DNA of 64,000 nucleotides, from positions 1 through 64,000 of the forward strand of contig JAAWSG010000003.1 in NCBI GenBank assembly GCA_022801435.1, given 5' to 3'. The stretch is from Lawsonibacter sp. (lineage in GTDB: Bacteria; Bacillota; Clostridia; Oscillospirales; Oscillospiraceae). Position 1 is the stretch's first letter. Every line of letters starts with the position of its first letter. Below, piece after piece: positions 1 to 9,333 of this stretch. Under the pieces are notes generated by a model that ran no database searches, was not told where the DNA came from, and saw only the letters and a program-made list of their open reading frames with translations. The position numbers were made by a program, and so were the translations under genes.

Positions 1-754
1 AGCCGGTGTGGTTGAACACCCCGTCCAGCATCACCCGCATCCCCCGGCGGTGGGCCTCCTGGCACAGGCGGGAGAAGTCCTCGTTCGTGCCCAGCATGGG
101 GTCCACCTGGCCGTAGTCGGCGGTCCCGTAGCGGTGGTTCTCCGCCGCCTCAAAAATGGGGTTGAAGTAGAGGGTCTCCACCCCCATGCTCTTCAGATAG
201 TCCAGCTTCTCCAGCACTCCGGGCAGGTCCCCGCCGAAGAAGTCCCGGTTGCGGATCTCCCCCCGGTGGTCAGGGCGGTACTCGGGCTGTTCGTCCCAAT
301 TCTGGTGAACAGACCTCCCCCCCACCAGGCCGGCGGGGTCAGGGATACGGCTGCGGCGGAAGCGGTCGGGGAAGATCTGATAGGTGACCCCCTCCCCAAA
401 CCAGCTTGGGACCTCCTCTCCGCTGTCGTATACCGTGAGCTGATAGGGGCCCAGCTCCTGCTTCTGGCCGTCCATCCGCTCCAGGCGGAAGGAGTACCAG
501 ACAAGGCCCACATAGTCTCCGATGTCCAGGACGGCGGAAAACATGTCCCGTCCCAGCTCGATCCCCTGCCAGTGCATTTTCAGGGTGAGGGTCTCGTCCC
601 GCCGGCTCTCAAACCGGGCGGAAAGGCTGGCGTGGCAGAAGCCCTCCCGCCTGGGGGGGCGGAGGGTGAGGGTGACCTGGCTCCCGGAGGCCACGGCCCC
701 GTAGGGGGTCTTGTACCGGGGGTCACGGGAATCGTAGGTGGGTTGATAGTGCAA
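1..754 (-). CDS. GH13 alpha-glycosidase (neopullulanase/cyclomaltodextrinase type), 3' end cut by window
   Basis: Hydrolase of alpha-glucans or maltodextrins, probably cytoplasmic because no signal peptide is visible. The first ~115 residues look like the CBM34-type N-terminal beta domain of neopullulanases and maltogenic amylases. A (beta/alpha)8 start with YQIFPDRF follows at about residue 121. Conserved GH13 region I, DGVFNHTG, lies at about residues 241-248, just before the window edge. The catalytic Asp/Glu/Asp residues lie outside the window. I chose the TTG start at 754: a TAA stop sits immediately before it in frame and a GGAGTG ribosome binding site lies about 8 nt upstream. It is the last gene seen of the leftward operon, 36 nt after the uridine-kinase-like gene. 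Substrate preference (pullulan, cyclodextrin, maltodextrin) cannot be told from this part. Confidence 0.85.
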   Translation of the reverse strand, partial: MHYQPTYDSRDPRYKTPYGAVASGSQVTLTLRPPRREGFCHASLSARFESRRDETLTLKMHWQGIELGRDMFSAVLDIGDYVGLVWYSFRLERMDGQKQELGPYQLTVYDSGEEVPSWFGEGVTYQIFPDRFRRSRIPDPAGLVGGRSVHQNWDEQPEYRPDHRGEIRNRDFFGGDLPGVLEKLDYLKSMGVETLYFNPIFEAAENHRYGTADYGQVDPMLGTNEDFSRLCQEAHRRGMRVMLDGVFNHTG

Positions 755-790
755 TTAACATCACTCCGAGTTCAGGATAAAGGCCCGTGT

Positions 791-1729
791 CTAGTGGTAC
801 TGGTAGCTGCCGCCGCCGATGAACTCCCGCAGCAGGGAGTCCCGGGCCACCAGAGCGGGGTCAATGGACTCAAAATACGCGAAGGAGCGGATGAGCTCCA
901 CCAGCTCGCTGTGGCGCTCGCTGTCCTCTGGAATGCTCTGGAGGAGGGGCAGGGCGTAGTGCTTCATGACGGGGACCTCATAGGGCAGGGAGGAGTCGAA
1001 GATGACATCCGCCCGGCCTTTAAATGGGGAGATGTACAGCTTCTCCCCCCGGCGGACGTTGGCCCACATCTCCAGGGTCCGGGCTACCCCGGTCCCCCGG
1101 AAGCTGTAGTCCCGCACCGCCCGCCGGGTCAGCCGCATCCAGGTCCCCTTGAAGCGCAGGAGCGCGCCCTCGTTGATGTTGGAGCGGGCGGAGATGTACA
1201 GCTTGGCGGCCTCCGGGTGCAGGCCGGCGATGGAGTCGTTCAGGGCGTGGATGCCCTCAAAGATGGCGATCTCGTTTTTTTCCAGCCGGAGGGGGAGGCC
1301 CAGGCTGTCATTGCGCATATGGCGGGAGAACTCATATTTGGGGACCAAAATCTCCTCCCCCCGGGACAGGGCGGAGAAGTGGGCCTGGAGCAGCTCCATA
1401 TCCAGACACAGAGGGGACTCGTAATCGATATCCCCCTCTGGGGTGCGGGGAGCTGTCTTGGGGTTCAGGGTGGCGAAGTAGTTGTCCATGGCCACCGCGT
1501 GGGAGTTCACCCCCCGGCGGCGCAGCTCCTCCGCCAGCTTCAGGGCGGTGGTGGTCTTCCCTGAGCCCGAGGGGCCGGACAGGAGCACAATGGGACTGCG
1601 CTCCAGATTGGACAGGATCTTATCCGCCGCCAGCGAGACCCGCTGGGCGTAGCTCTCATCGCACTCCGCCAAAAACTCCGCCGCGCCGGTGCGGACACGC
1701 CGGTTGATCTCCTGAAGCTGATAGGCCAT
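791..1729 (-). CDS. Uridine kinase-like nucleoside kinase (P-loop, PRK/URK family)
   Basis: Predicted cytoplasmic kinase that would phosphorylate uridine, cytidine or another nucleoside using NTP. The Walker A motif GPSGSGKTT is at residues 52-60. It is followed by a MDNYF substrate-binding stretch and by a FEGIHALND segment typical of the uridine kinase/phosphoribulokinase superfamily. At 312 residues it is longer than canonical Udk (about 210). It lacks the TGS/threonyl-tRNA-synthetase-like N-terminal half found in the ~550-residue clostridial homologues known to me. ATG at 1729 has GGGAGCGG upstream and lies 15 nt after the hemZ stop, so it is co-transcribed. The exact substrate is inferred only from the family. 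Confidence 0.8.
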   Translation of the reverse strand: MAYQLQEINRRVRTGAAEFLAECDESYAQRVSLAADKILSNLERSPIVLLSGPSGSGKTTTALKLAEELRRRGVNSHAVAMDNYFATLNPKTAPRTPEGDIDYESPLCLDMELLQAHFSALSRGEEILVPKYEFSRHMRNDSLGLPLRLEKNEIAIFEGIHALNDSIAGLHPEAAKLYISARSNINEGALLRFKGTWMRLTRRAVRDYSFRGTGVARTLEMWANVRRGEKLYISPFKGRADVIFDSSLPYEVPVMKHYALPLLQSIPEDSERHSELVELIRSFAYFESIDPALVARDSLLREFIGGGSYQYH

Positions 1730-1744
1730 GAAAACCGCTCCCTT

Positions 1745-3250
1745 CTACTTCTGATAAAAGGACCTGATCTCCCCCTTCTGCGCCAGCACCCTGTCCCGCC
1801 CGGACAGATAGTCGTGGGGGAACTTGGGGTTGGCGAGGCGGAGGATGGTCCCGTCCCGGATGAGCTTGGTCACACCCCCCGCCCCCAGGGAGACGACGGT
1901 GTGCAGCTCCTCCATCATGACGATGTTGTACAGGCTCTCCTGGCCCGGCTTGGACCAGCCCACGTTCTCCAGGGAGCCGGACATATATTTTTGCCTGTAT
2001 AGATAATATGGAGTATAACCCCGAGTTATTAACATCTTTTGGGAGAAATCCAGCATGGACAGGGTATCCGCCCCGCTGGGGAGGGGGCCGCCCCCCTCCA
2101 TCAGGGAGGACCCCTTCTTCCGCGCCAGGGTGTGGACGGTGACGTTCTCCGGCTCCATGGCCAGCACTCCCTCCAGGGAGCGCCAAAAACCCTCCGCCGA
2201 GTCCTGGGGAAGCCCGGCGATGAGGTCCATGTTGATGCAGTCAAAGCCCACCGCCCGGGCCAGCTCGTAGGCCTCCCGGATGCTTTGGGAGGTGTGCCGC
2301 CGTCCGATGGCCTCCAGCACGTGGTCCTCCAGGGTCTGGGGGTTGATGGAGATGCGGCCGGTGCGATGCCGGGCCAGGACCTCCAGCTTTTCCCGGGTGA
2401 TGGTGTCAGGCCGGCCCGCCTCCACGGTGTACTCGGTGCAGTTCTCCAGGGGGAGGCTGGCCTCGCACTGGGAGAGCAGCCGGTCCAGCTGGTCCGCGCT
2501 CAGGGTGGTGGGGGTCCCGCCCCCCATGTAGAAGGAGCGGACGGACAGCCCCAGCTCCCGCAGCACCCGCCCCCCCTCCGCCACCTCCTCCAGGAGGGCG
2601 TCCACATAGGGCTCCACCAGCTGGAGGGCGCGGCCTACATCGGCGGAGACGAAGGAGCAGTAGGTACACCGGGTGGGACAGAAGGGGATGCCGATGTAGA
2701 GGGAGACCTCCCCCTCGCGCAGGGAGCGCTGGGCCTCCACGCTGGCCAGGGCGCAGTCCACCGCCAGCTTGGCCCGCTGAGGGGAAACAAAATACTCCTT
2801 CTCCAGCTCGCTCTGGGCCTGTCTGGGGGTGGCCCCTCTCAGCAGGGCCCGGGTGGGGAGCTTGACGGGCCGCACCCCGGTCAGCGCTCCCCAGGGGGGG
2901 TGCGTACCCAGGAGACGGGTCCCCGCCTGGTAGAAAGCCAGCTTCAACGCGTGCTGAACAGTGTGATAGACCTCCTCCGGGGATTTGTCCAGCTCCTCCG
3001 AGGGGAAGCGGCGCACCCCGCCGAAACGCTCCTGATTACGGAACACCAAAGCACTGAGGCTGGTCAGCTTTTTCCCCCGGTGGAGGGTGAAGATGGCCGC
3101 GTTCTCCTCCCCGCTCAGGAGCTTGGGGAGGGGGCCCTCCGGGTACTCGGGCCGCTCCCCGGGGAAGAGGGTGAGCATCATCTGCTCGGCGGCGTAGTGG
3201 TAGCGCTCCGGGGACCAGGGGAAGTTGGAGGTCTCAAAGTACAGCTTCAA
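1745..3250 (-). CDS. hemZ: HemZ-type radical SAM protein (coproporphyrinogen III dehydrogenase family)
   Basis: Radical S-adenosylmethionine enzyme of the HemN/HemZ group. Members convert coproporphyrinogen III to protoporphyrinogen IX or act as related heme-handling proteins without oxygen. The [4Fe-4S] cluster motif CxxxCxxC is Cys191, Cys195 and Cys198, followed by the SAM-binding MGGGTPT stretch. The ~190-residue N-terminal extension (LTGVRPVKL) distinguishes HemZ from HemN/HemW. It is 501 residues, the usual length for clostridial HemZ. The gene starts 5 nt after the stop of the metallo-hydrolase upstream, the pairing commonly seen in Clostridia. Whether it makes heme here is unknown, since no other heme genes are in the window. 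Confidence 0.9.
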   Translation of the reverse strand: MKLYFETSNFPWSPERYHYAAEQMMLTLFPGERPEYPEGPLPKLLSGEENAAIFTLHRGKKLTSLSALVFRNQERFGGVRRFPSEELDKSPEEVYHTVQHALKLAFYQAGTRLLGTHPPWGALTGVRPVKLPTRALLRGATPRQAQSELEKEYFVSPQRAKLAVDCALASVEAQRSLREGEVSLYIGIPFCPTRCTYCSFVSADVGRALQLVEPYVDALLEEVAEGGRVLRELGLSVRSFYMGGGTPTTLSADQLDRLLSQCEASLPLENCTEYTVEAGRPDTITREKLEVLARHRTGRISINPQTLEDHVLEAIGRRHTSQSIREAYELARAVGFDCINMDLIAGLPQDSAEGFWRSLEGVLAMEPENVTVHTLARKKGSSLMEGGGPLPSGADTLSMLDFSQKMLITRGYTPYYLYRQKYMSGSLENVGWSKPGQESLYNIVMMEELHTVVSLGAGGVTKLIRDGTILRLANPKFPHDYLSGRDRVLAQKGEIRSFYQK

Positions 3251-3254
3251 ACCC

Positions 3255-3893
3255 TCAGCTCCACCTTCCGAATTTCATGGGCCGCCCCATGGCCTCCCGG
3301 ACGAAGGAGTTGTACTCCCGCTCCCGGTCCAGGGTGGAGGGGGCGTTGTGGCCGGGAAGGACCCGGAACTCCCCCTCCAGCTCTCCCAGCCGCTTGAGGG
3401 AGGCCATCATCTGGTCATAGCTCCCCCCGGGCAGGTCGGTGCGGCCGCAGGAGCCCGCGAACAGGGTGTCGCCGGAGAAGAGCACGTCCTCCACCTGCAA
3501 AGTGACCGAGCCCGGGGAGTGGCCGGGGGTGTGGAGCACCTGGATGGTCAGACCTCCCAGCGCCAGGGTGTCCCCCTCATCGTAGAGCAGCAGGTCCTCC
3601 ACCTGGCTGGCCAGGGGGAAGAGCTTGCTCCCAGCCCCGTTGGCGTCCGCCTGGTGGATGTAGATTCTGGCCTGGGGGAGGGCGGCGTGCAGCTCGGGCA
3701 CGGCGGTGGTGTGGTCATAGTGGCCGTGGGTGAGGAGGATATATTCCACCTGGGAATCCTCCTCCCGAAGGGCGGCCAGAATGCGGTCCGCGTCCTCCCC
3801 CGGGTCAATGACGGCGGTCTTCTTGCTCTCCTCGTCTATGAGGATGTAGCAGTTGGTCATAATGGGGCCCACCTGCATGGAAATGATCTTCAT
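3255..3893 (-). CDS. MBL-fold metallo-hydrolase, glyoxalase II-like
   Basis: Soluble metallo-beta-lactamase-fold hydrolase of 212 residues. The THGHYDH metal-binding motif spans residues 55-61. Further ligands are in HTPGHSPG and in SGDTLFAGSCGRTD, with a final LPGHN. This set matches the hydroxyacylglutathione-hydrolase-like branch (YcbL/GloB-related). The native thioester substrate is not evident. It lies between a small unknown gene (12 nt gap) and hemZ in the recJ-rel operon. Confidence 0.85.
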   Translation of the reverse strand: MKIISMQVGPIMTNCYILIDEESKKTAVIDPGEDADRILAALREEDSQVEYILLTHGHYDHTTAVPELHAALPQARIYIHQADANGAGSKLFPLASQVEDLLLYDEGDTLALGGLTIQVLHTPGHSPGSVTLQVEDVLFSGDTLFAGSCGRTDLPGGSYDQMMASLKRLGELEGEFRVLPGHNAPSTLDREREYNSFVREAMGRPMKFGRWS

Positions 3894-3905
3894 AACATAC
3901 CTCCG

Positions 3906-4286
3906 TTAAAAGAAGCTCTCGTAACCGGAAAGATCCAGGGGTTTTCTGTAAAAGGCTTGTTCAAAAATGTCAATGACAGTGTCCAGATCCTTCCAGTGGT
4001 AGCACCGCTCCAGCAGCACCGGGCTGCTCTCCCCGTTCCAGCCCACGCCCACAATATAAAAATCCTTCTGGGGTCCCTTCAGGGCGATGGCGCTCTGGAT
4101 GAACCAGTAGCGGGTCTCGTCAGCGGGGTCCTTCTGCTCCAGAATGAGAAAGCTGTCGTTGTCGGGATAGAGCTCGGCCAGGTCGTATTCAATGTTATTC
4201 CAGGTGAACGTCCGGAACAGATTCCCGCCCTCGCTGAGGGTCCAGGGCCAGTCCGGGTGGGGCTGGCGGATTTCGGCAAACTCCAT
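3906..4286 (-). CDS. Hypothetical protein, 126 aa
   Basis: I do not recognise a family. The protein is soluble, aromatic-rich and acidic, with no signal peptide, membrane segment or cysteine motif. It is full of W, Y and F residues, which suggests a compact alpha/beta fold. It starts with ATG at 4286 behind an AGGAGG-like site and is followed 12 nt later by the metallo-hydrolase, so it shares the operon. Codon use resembles its neighbours and points to a real gene. Confidence 0.75.
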   Translation of the reverse strand: MEFAEIRQPHPDWPWTLSEGGNLFRTFTWNNIEYDLAELYPDNDSFLILEQKDPADETRYWFIQSAIALKGPQKDFYIVGVGWNGESSPVLLERCYHWKDLDTVIDIFEQAFYRKPLDLSGYESFF

Positions 4287-4298
4287 GAAAAAACCTCC

Positions 4299-4742
4299 TC
4301 ACGGTTTGTCCGTGTCGAACAGGATGGTCACCGGCCCGTCGTTGACCGAGGCCACCTGCATATCCGCGCCGAACTGGCCGTGCTCTACAGCAAAACCCCG
4401 CTGGCGGCACTGGTCCAGGAAGCGCTCATACAGGGGGACGGCCAGCTCGGGCTTGGCGGCGCGGGAGAAGCCGGGGCGGCGGCTGGAGGTGTCGGCGTAC
4501 AGGGTGAACTGGGAGACCACCAGCAGCGCCCCTCCCGTCTGCTCCAGGTTCAGGTTCATTTTGCCGTTTTCGTCCTCAAAGACACGCAGGTTGCAGATTT
4601 TTTCGGCCAGCTTGTCACAGACAGCCTCATTGTCCTCCGGGCCCACTCCCAGCAGGACCAGGAAACCCTTCTCGATGGCCCCCTCCACCTTCCCCTCGAT
4701 GGTGACGGAGGCGGAGGACACCCGGGTGACCACTGCGCGCAT
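4299..4742 (-). CDS. dtd: D-aminoacyl-tRNA deacylase
   Basis: Removes D-amino acids (D-Tyr and others) and mischarged glycine from tRNA. DTD-family signatures are visible: an N-terminal SSASVTIEG strand, the SQFTLYAD catalytic motif in the middle, and the C-terminal NDGPVTILFDT with the Gly-Pro motif that forms the cross-subunit active site. It is 147 residues, the normal length. It sits directly after the rel gene, an arrangement conserved across Firmicutes. Confidence 0.95.
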   Translation of the reverse strand: MRAVVTRVSSASVTIEGKVEGAIEKGFLVLLGVGPEDNEAVCDKLAEKICNLRVFEDENGKMNLNLEQTGGALLVVSQFTLYADTSSRRPGFSRAAKPELAVPLYERFLDQCRQRGFAVEHGQFGADMQVASVNDGPVTILFDTDKP

Positions 4743-4776
4743 AGGATCACGTCCTTTCGGTTCGGATTTGCGGGGG

Positions 4777-7008
4777 CTACTTCCCGGAGGCCCGGGCCAC
4801 GTGGTAGACCCCCTGGATGTTGTTGAGCTTGTTGATGACCCCGTCCAGCTCCCCCTTGTCCTTCACCTCCACCACGATGGAGATGGTGGCGTGTCCGTCG
4901 GGCATGGCCCGGGCGGAGAGGGCAGACACCTTCACCTGGGCGGCGGACAGGGCCATCGCCACGTCCAGGGTCAGGTTGTCCCGGTCCTTAGCGGACAGCT
5001 CCAGGGAGGTCTTGTAGTTGGGCAGCTTATTTTCCACCCAGGAGACCTTGACCCACCGGTCCGCCTCCTCGGGCTTGCGGCGCTCCGGGTTGGCGTTGGG
5101 GCAGTCGCACCGGTGGACCGACACCCCGTAGCCCCGGGTGATAAAGCCGATGACCGGGTCCCCGGGGACGGGGGTGCAGCACTTGGCGAACTTGACCAGG
5201 CAGTTGCCCATCCCCTGAATGACGATGCCCGAGTCCGACTTCACCGGCGGGCCGGGGACGGGCGGAGGGGCGGTGGTTCCGGGGACGATGACGCTCTCCG
5301 CCGTGGTGCGGGCGGCCGCGGCGGCCTTCTCCGCCTGGAGGCGGCCCAGCCGGAGCATCTCGTCCCGGATGCGGGCCACCGCCTTGGACGCCGTGGTCCC
5401 ACCGTAGCCGATGGAGGCGTACAGCTCATCCAAGGTTCCGCAGCGCAGCTTGTGGAGGATGTGGGGCAGCACCTCCTCGGCGGTGATGGCGGCCAGAGAC
5501 ATTTTGGCGTGCTTCAGCTCCGAGTCAAAGGCGGCCCGGCCTGTGGCGATGTTCTCCTCCCGGCGCTCCTTCTTGAACCACTGGCGGATCTTGTTCCGGG
5601 CCTCGTTGGACCGGCAGATTTTCAGCCAGTCCCGGCTGGGGCCCTTGGCGGACTTGGAGGTCAGGATCTCCACAATGTCCCCGTTGGACAGCTGGGAGTC
5701 GTAGGGGACCATCCGTCCGTTCACCCGGGCCCCCACCATGTGGTTGCCCACGGCGGAGTGGATGTTGTAAGCGAAGTCGATGGGGGTGGCTCCGGCGGGC
5801 AGGTTGACCACGTCGCCGTTGGGGGTGAAGACAAAGACCTCGTCCGCGAAGAGGTCCACCTTCAGGGTGCTGACGAACTCCTCCGCGTCGGTGTCCTGCT
5901 GTCCCTCCAGCAGCTTGCGCACCCACTCGAATTCACGCTCGGTACCCAGGTCCTTATTGGCCATTCCCTGCTTGTACTTCCAGTGGGCGGCGATGCCGTA
6001 TTCGGCAGTCTGGTGCATCTGCCAGGTCCGGATCTGGACCTCAAAGGGGATGCCCTCCCGGCCGATGACGGTGGTGTGGAGGGACTGGTACATGTTGGGC
6101 TTGGGGGTTCCGATATAGTCCTTGAACCGGCCCAGCACCGGCTTAAACATGTCGTGGATGCAGCCCAGCACGTTATAGCACTCCGGGATGTCGTCCACGA
6201 TGACCCGGAAGGCGTACAGGTCAAAGATTTCGTCCAGGGTCTTATTCTGGGTGAACATTTTCCGGTAAATGGAGTAGATATGCTTCATCCTGCCGTAGAC
6301 GGTGCAGTGGACCCCCTCCTGGGCCAGCCGGTTCTGGATGCGCTGGCGGATGCCGGCGAGAAATTCCTCGTGGGCGGAGGAGCGCTTGGCCAGCTCCTCC
6401 TCGATCTCCTTGTAGCCCACCGGGTCCAGATAGCGCAGGGACAGGTCCTCCAGCTCCCATTTCAGCTTCTGCATTCCCAGGCGGTGGGCGATGGGGGCGT
6501 AGATCTCCATGGTCTCCAGGCTTTTTTCCCGCTGCTTCCGGGGGGACTGGTACTCCATGGTGCGCATGTTGTGCAGCCGGTCGCAGACCTTGATGAGGAT
6601 GACCCGGATGTCATGGCTCATAGCGATGAGCATTTTCCGCAGATTCTCCATCTGCTCCTCTTCCTTGGTGACAAACTGCATCTTGGTCAGCTTGGTGACC
6701 CCCTCCACCAGGCCGGCCACTGACTCTCCGAATTTTTTGGCGATCTCCTCATGGGTGGCCGCCGTGTCCTCGATACAGTCGTGGAGCAGGGCGGAGACCA
6801 CGCTGTCCACGTCCAGCTCCAGGTCGGACACGATCTCAGCCACGGCGATGGGGTGGATGATATAGGGCTCGCCGCTCTTGCGCAGCTGCCCGTGGTGGGC
6901 GGTGTCCGCGTAGGTGAAGGCGTCAAACAGCCGCTGGGTGTCCAGATTTGGGGTATAGGAGAGCACCTTTTTTTCCAGTGCGTGATATCGCTCCAAAATG
7001 GGGTCCAT
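4777..7008 (-). CDS. relA: Bifunctional (p)ppGpp synthetase/hydrolase (Rel)
   Basis: Long RelA/SpoT homologue that makes and degrades the alarmone (p)ppGpp in the stringent response. An HD-type hydrolase domain is at the N-terminus, with the metal-binding HDCIED at residues 76-81. The synthetase domain follows at about 235-350, with RFKDYI and YQSLHTTV. A TGS domain is at about 395-455 and a C-terminal ACT domain at about 665-743, both for ribosome and tRNA sensing. Both catalytic motifs look intact, so a bifunctional enzyme is expected. It is 743 residues, the standard length. Gene order recJ-rel-dtd is typical of Firmicutes. Confidence 0.96.
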   Translation of the reverse strand: MDPILERYHALEKKVLSYTPNLDTQRLFDAFTYADTAHHGQLRKSGEPYIIHPIAVAEIVSDLELDVDSVVSALLHDCIEDTAATHEEIAKKFGESVAGLVEGVTKLTKMQFVTKEEEQMENLRKMLIAMSHDIRVILIKVCDRLHNMRTMEYQSPRKQREKSLETMEIYAPIAHRLGMQKLKWELEDLSLRYLDPVGYKEIEEELAKRSSAHEEFLAGIRQRIQNRLAQEGVHCTVYGRMKHIYSIYRKMFTQNKTLDEIFDLYAFRVIVDDIPECYNVLGCIHDMFKPVLGRFKDYIGTPKPNMYQSLHTTVIGREGIPFEVQIRTWQMHQTAEYGIAAHWKYKQGMANKDLGTEREFEWVRKLLEGQQDTDAEEFVSTLKVDLFADEVFVFTPNGDVVNLPAGATPIDFAYNIHSAVGNHMVGARVNGRMVPYDSQLSNGDIVEILTSKSAKGPSRDWLKICRSNEARNKIRQWFKKERREENIATGRAAFDSELKHAKMSLAAITAEEVLPHILHKLRCGTLDELYASIGYGGTTASKAVARIRDEMLRLGRLQAEKAAAAARTTAESVIVPGTTAPPPVPGPPVKSDSGIVIQGMGNCLVKFAKCCTPVPGDPVIGFITRGYGVSVHRCDCPNANPERRKPEEADRWVKVSWVENKLPNYKTSLELSAKDRDNLTLDVAMALSAAQVKVSALSARAMPDGHATISIVVEVKDKGELDGVINKLNNIQGVYHVARASGK

Positions 7009-7043
7009 AGGCTCACCTCAGTGTTGAGTTTTGTTGGGGCCGG

Positions 7044-9107
7044 TCACAGCTCCTGCATTTCCCGCAGCCGCCGGATAATGGCGGAGGCCTCCAGGTCCAC
7101 CTTATGCTCCAGGCGGCAGAGGGTGATCTGGACCCGTCCGGTGCGGCGGGTGAGGGTGATGAGCCCCCGCTCCTCCAGCACCTCCAGGCAGAGCATGGTG
7201 CGGGCGGGGATCTCCCGCTGCCGGCTGGTCCGGGAGACCAGGCGGGCGATGCGGGCGGGGGTGTCCTCCACCACGGTGCAGCCGGTGGACTGCCGCTCCA
7301 GCCAGCGCCACAGGTCAACAAAATCCCCCCGGCTGGGGAGGAGGACCTGGACCTCCTGGGGGGTGAGGACCTCCCCCCGGCTGTATTTCTCATAGACGGC
7401 CCGCTCCATCTGGGCCCGGGAGGGGGCCAGACGCAGGTCCAGGACCTGGAGCTGGACCGACTGCACCCCCCGGAACTCATTGATCTGGGGGGAGAAGACC
7501 ACATCCACCCGGCAGCCTGGGGACAGGCCCAGCTCCTCCCCGCTGGCGGAGAAGAAGATGGCCTCCAGGGGAATTTCCCGGCTCTCCAGGCGCAGCTTCA
7601 GATGCCGGCCCCGCCCCACCTGGGACAGGCTCTGAACCAGCGCCCCCCGCAGGAGCAGAACAGGCCGGGGGTTGCCCGCGCCGCAGGGCTCCAGCAGGTC
7701 CAGGGCGCGGACCGAGTCCACGGTCAGCAGGCCGGGGTCTGTCTCCAGGTCCACCTGGAGCACCGAGGGCAGCTCCTCCCCCTGGCAGAGGGCGGACACC
7801 TGCCGGCGCAGGGCCAGGGCCAGGGCGGGGATGTTCTCCTCCCGGACGGTGAAGCCGGCGGCCAGGGCGTGGCCCCCGAAGCTCTCCAGCAGGCCGGAGC
7901 AGCTGCTCAGCAGCTCAAAGAGGTTGACCCCGCCCCAGGAGCGGCAGGAGCCCTTCCCCACCCCCTGGTCCAGGCAGACCATGAAGCAGGGGCAGGCGAA
8001 GCGCTCCGCCAGCCGGGAGGCCACAATGCCCACCACCCCCTGATGCCAGCGGTCCCCCGCCAGCAGAATGACGCCCGGCTGGGGGGACTCCTCCAGCCGC
8101 TGGATGCAGGACTGAAAAATTTCCGCCTCGATGCCCTGGCGCTCCCGGTTGAGCTCGCACAGCGCCAAAGCCAGCTCCTCCGCCCGGGCGGGGTCGCCGG
8201 TGAGGAGCAGCTCCACCGCCACCTCCGCCCGGCCCATGCGCCCCGAGGCGTTGATCCGGGGGGCCAGGGTGTAGCCCACCGAGACCGAGGTGACCGGCTT
8301 ATCCTCCAGCCCGGAGCAGCGGACCAGGGCGGCCAGCCCCAGCCGCCGGGGCGGGTTGAGCCGGACCAGGCCCTGGCTGACGATGGTCCGGTTCTCCCCG
8401 GTCATGGGCATCACGTCCGCCACCGTCCCCAGGGCGGCCAGGTCGCAGAACTCATCAAACACCTGCGCGCGCTGGGAGGCGGGGACCACCGCCAGGGCCA
8501 GCATCAGGGCCACCCCCACCCCGGCCAGCCCCTTGAAGGGGTAGGGGCAGTCGGGCCGGTGGGGGTCCACCACGGCGGAGGCGGGGGGCAGCTCCTCCTT
8601 GCAGGCGTGGTGGTCGGTGATGACCACGTCCATTCCCAGCCGGATGGCCAGGCGGGTCTCCTCCACGGCGGTGATGCCGCAGTCCACGGTAAGGATCAGG
8701 TTCACCCCCTGCTCCGCCAGGTGGCGGACCGCCTCCTCATTCAGGCCGTACCCCTCCTCCAGCCGGGAGGGGATGTAGGGGACCACCCTGCCCCCCCGGG
8801 CGGTGAGGAACCGGACCAGCAGGCAGGTGGACGAGATGCCGTCCACGTCGTAGTCGCCATAGACCGCAATCAGCTCCCCCCGCTCCAGGGCCAGGCGCAC
8901 CCGGGCGGCGGCCCGGTCCATGTCCCGCATGAGCAGCGGGTCGGGGATGGGCTCCCCCTGGGGGGATAGGAGGCGGCGGGCCTGGGCCGGGCTGCTGATC
9001 CCCCGGGCGGCCAAAAGGCTGGCCAGCAGAGGGGGCAGGCCGGCCTCCTCCAGCGCCCGCCGTCCCTCCGGGCAGGGCGGAGCCAGCTGCCACTGTCGGT
9101 ATTTCAA
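7044..9107 (-). CDS. recJ: Single-stranded-DNA-specific 5'-3' exonuclease RecJ
   Basis: Exonuclease of DNA repair and recombination with a DHH phosphoesterase core. Motif I, GDYDVDG, is at about residues 84-90 and the DHH triad of TDHHACK is at 165-167. DHHA1 and OB-fold regions follow. I chose the TTG start at 9107 (687 residues), behind an AGGGGGG site. A longer frame reaches 9197, but its start would fall upstream of the promoter -10 at 9165-9170, so it cannot be used from that promoter. First gene of the leftward operon. The C-terminal ~120 residues are extra compared with short RecJ proteins, as in other Clostridia. Confidence 0.92.
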   Translation of the reverse strand: MKYRQWQLAPPCPEGRRALEEAGLPPLLASLLAARGISSPAQARRLLSPQGEPIPDPLLMRDMDRAAARVRLALERGELIAVYGDYDVDGISSTCLLVRFLTARGGRVVPYIPSRLEEGYGLNEEAVRHLAEQGVNLILTVDCGITAVEETRLAIRLGMDVVITDHHACKEELPPASAVVDPHRPDCPYPFKGLAGVGVALMLALAVVPASQRAQVFDEFCDLAALGTVADVMPMTGENRTIVSQGLVRLNPPRRLGLAALVRCSGLEDKPVTSVSVGYTLAPRINASGRMGRAEVAVELLLTGDPARAEELALALCELNRERQGIEAEIFQSCIQRLEESPQPGVILLAGDRWHQGVVGIVASRLAERFACPCFMVCLDQGVGKGSCRSWGGVNLFELLSSCSGLLESFGGHALAAGFTVREENIPALALALRRQVSALCQGEELPSVLQVDLETDPGLLTVDSVRALDLLEPCGAGNPRPVLLLRGALVQSLSQVGRGRHLKLRLESREIPLEAIFFSASGEELGLSPGCRVDVVFSPQINEFRGVQSVQLQVLDLRLAPSRAQMERAVYEKYSRGEVLTPQEVQVLLPSRGDFVDLWRWLERQSTGCTVVEDTPARIARLVSRTSRQREIPARTMLCLEVLEERGLITLTRRTGRVQITLCRLEHKVDLEASAIIRRLREMQEL

Positions 9108-9164
9108 TCTGCGACCCCCCTCTTCCTGCCGCCGGAACGCGGTAAAATCATATGTCAGCTGTCC

Positions 9165-9193
9165 ATTATAACATGAAATACCGCCCGCTTCAA
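9165..9193 (-). promoter_or_regulatory. Sigma-A promoter of the recJ-rel operon
   Basis: On the minus strand, a -35 TTGAAG (9188-9193) and a perfect -10 TATAAT (9165-9170) are 17 bp apart. The predicted start is near 9158, about 50 nt before the TTG start of recJ. Confidence 0.7.
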
Positions 9194-9242
9194 GCAAAAA
9201 TCCTGCTCAAACAGCACCGGAGAAAATTTTTGAAAAAAGGTG

Positions 9243-9271
9243 TTGATTTTTTCGGGTGGAGAAGGTATAAT
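9243..9271 (+). promoter_or_regulatory. Sigma-A promoter of rpsT
   Basis: TTGATT (9243-9248), a 17-bp spacer and a perfect TATAAT (9266-9271). Diverges from the recJ promoter with about 50 bp between the two -35 elements. Confidence 0.85.
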
Positions 9272-9282
9272 ATGTACCTGCC

Positions 9283-9300
9283 TAGGCGCGTTGACGCCTA
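9283..9300 (+). promoter_or_regulatory. 5' leader hairpin of rpsT mRNA
   Basis: TAGGCG / CGCCTA 6-bp stem with a 6-nt loop, close to the predicted transcript start and 18 nt upstream of the ribosome binding site. It could stabilise the mRNA or serve as an S20-binding site for autoregulation. The function is inferred. Confidence 0.45.
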
Positions 9301-9333
9301 AATCAACGATGAATATCGGAGGAGGTGTTTGGT

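Noticed and set aside
3225..4826. 533-residue plus-strand frame opposite the metallo-hydrolase, unknown gene and dtd
   Set aside because: Shadow of three well-supported minus-strand genes; low-complexity composition.
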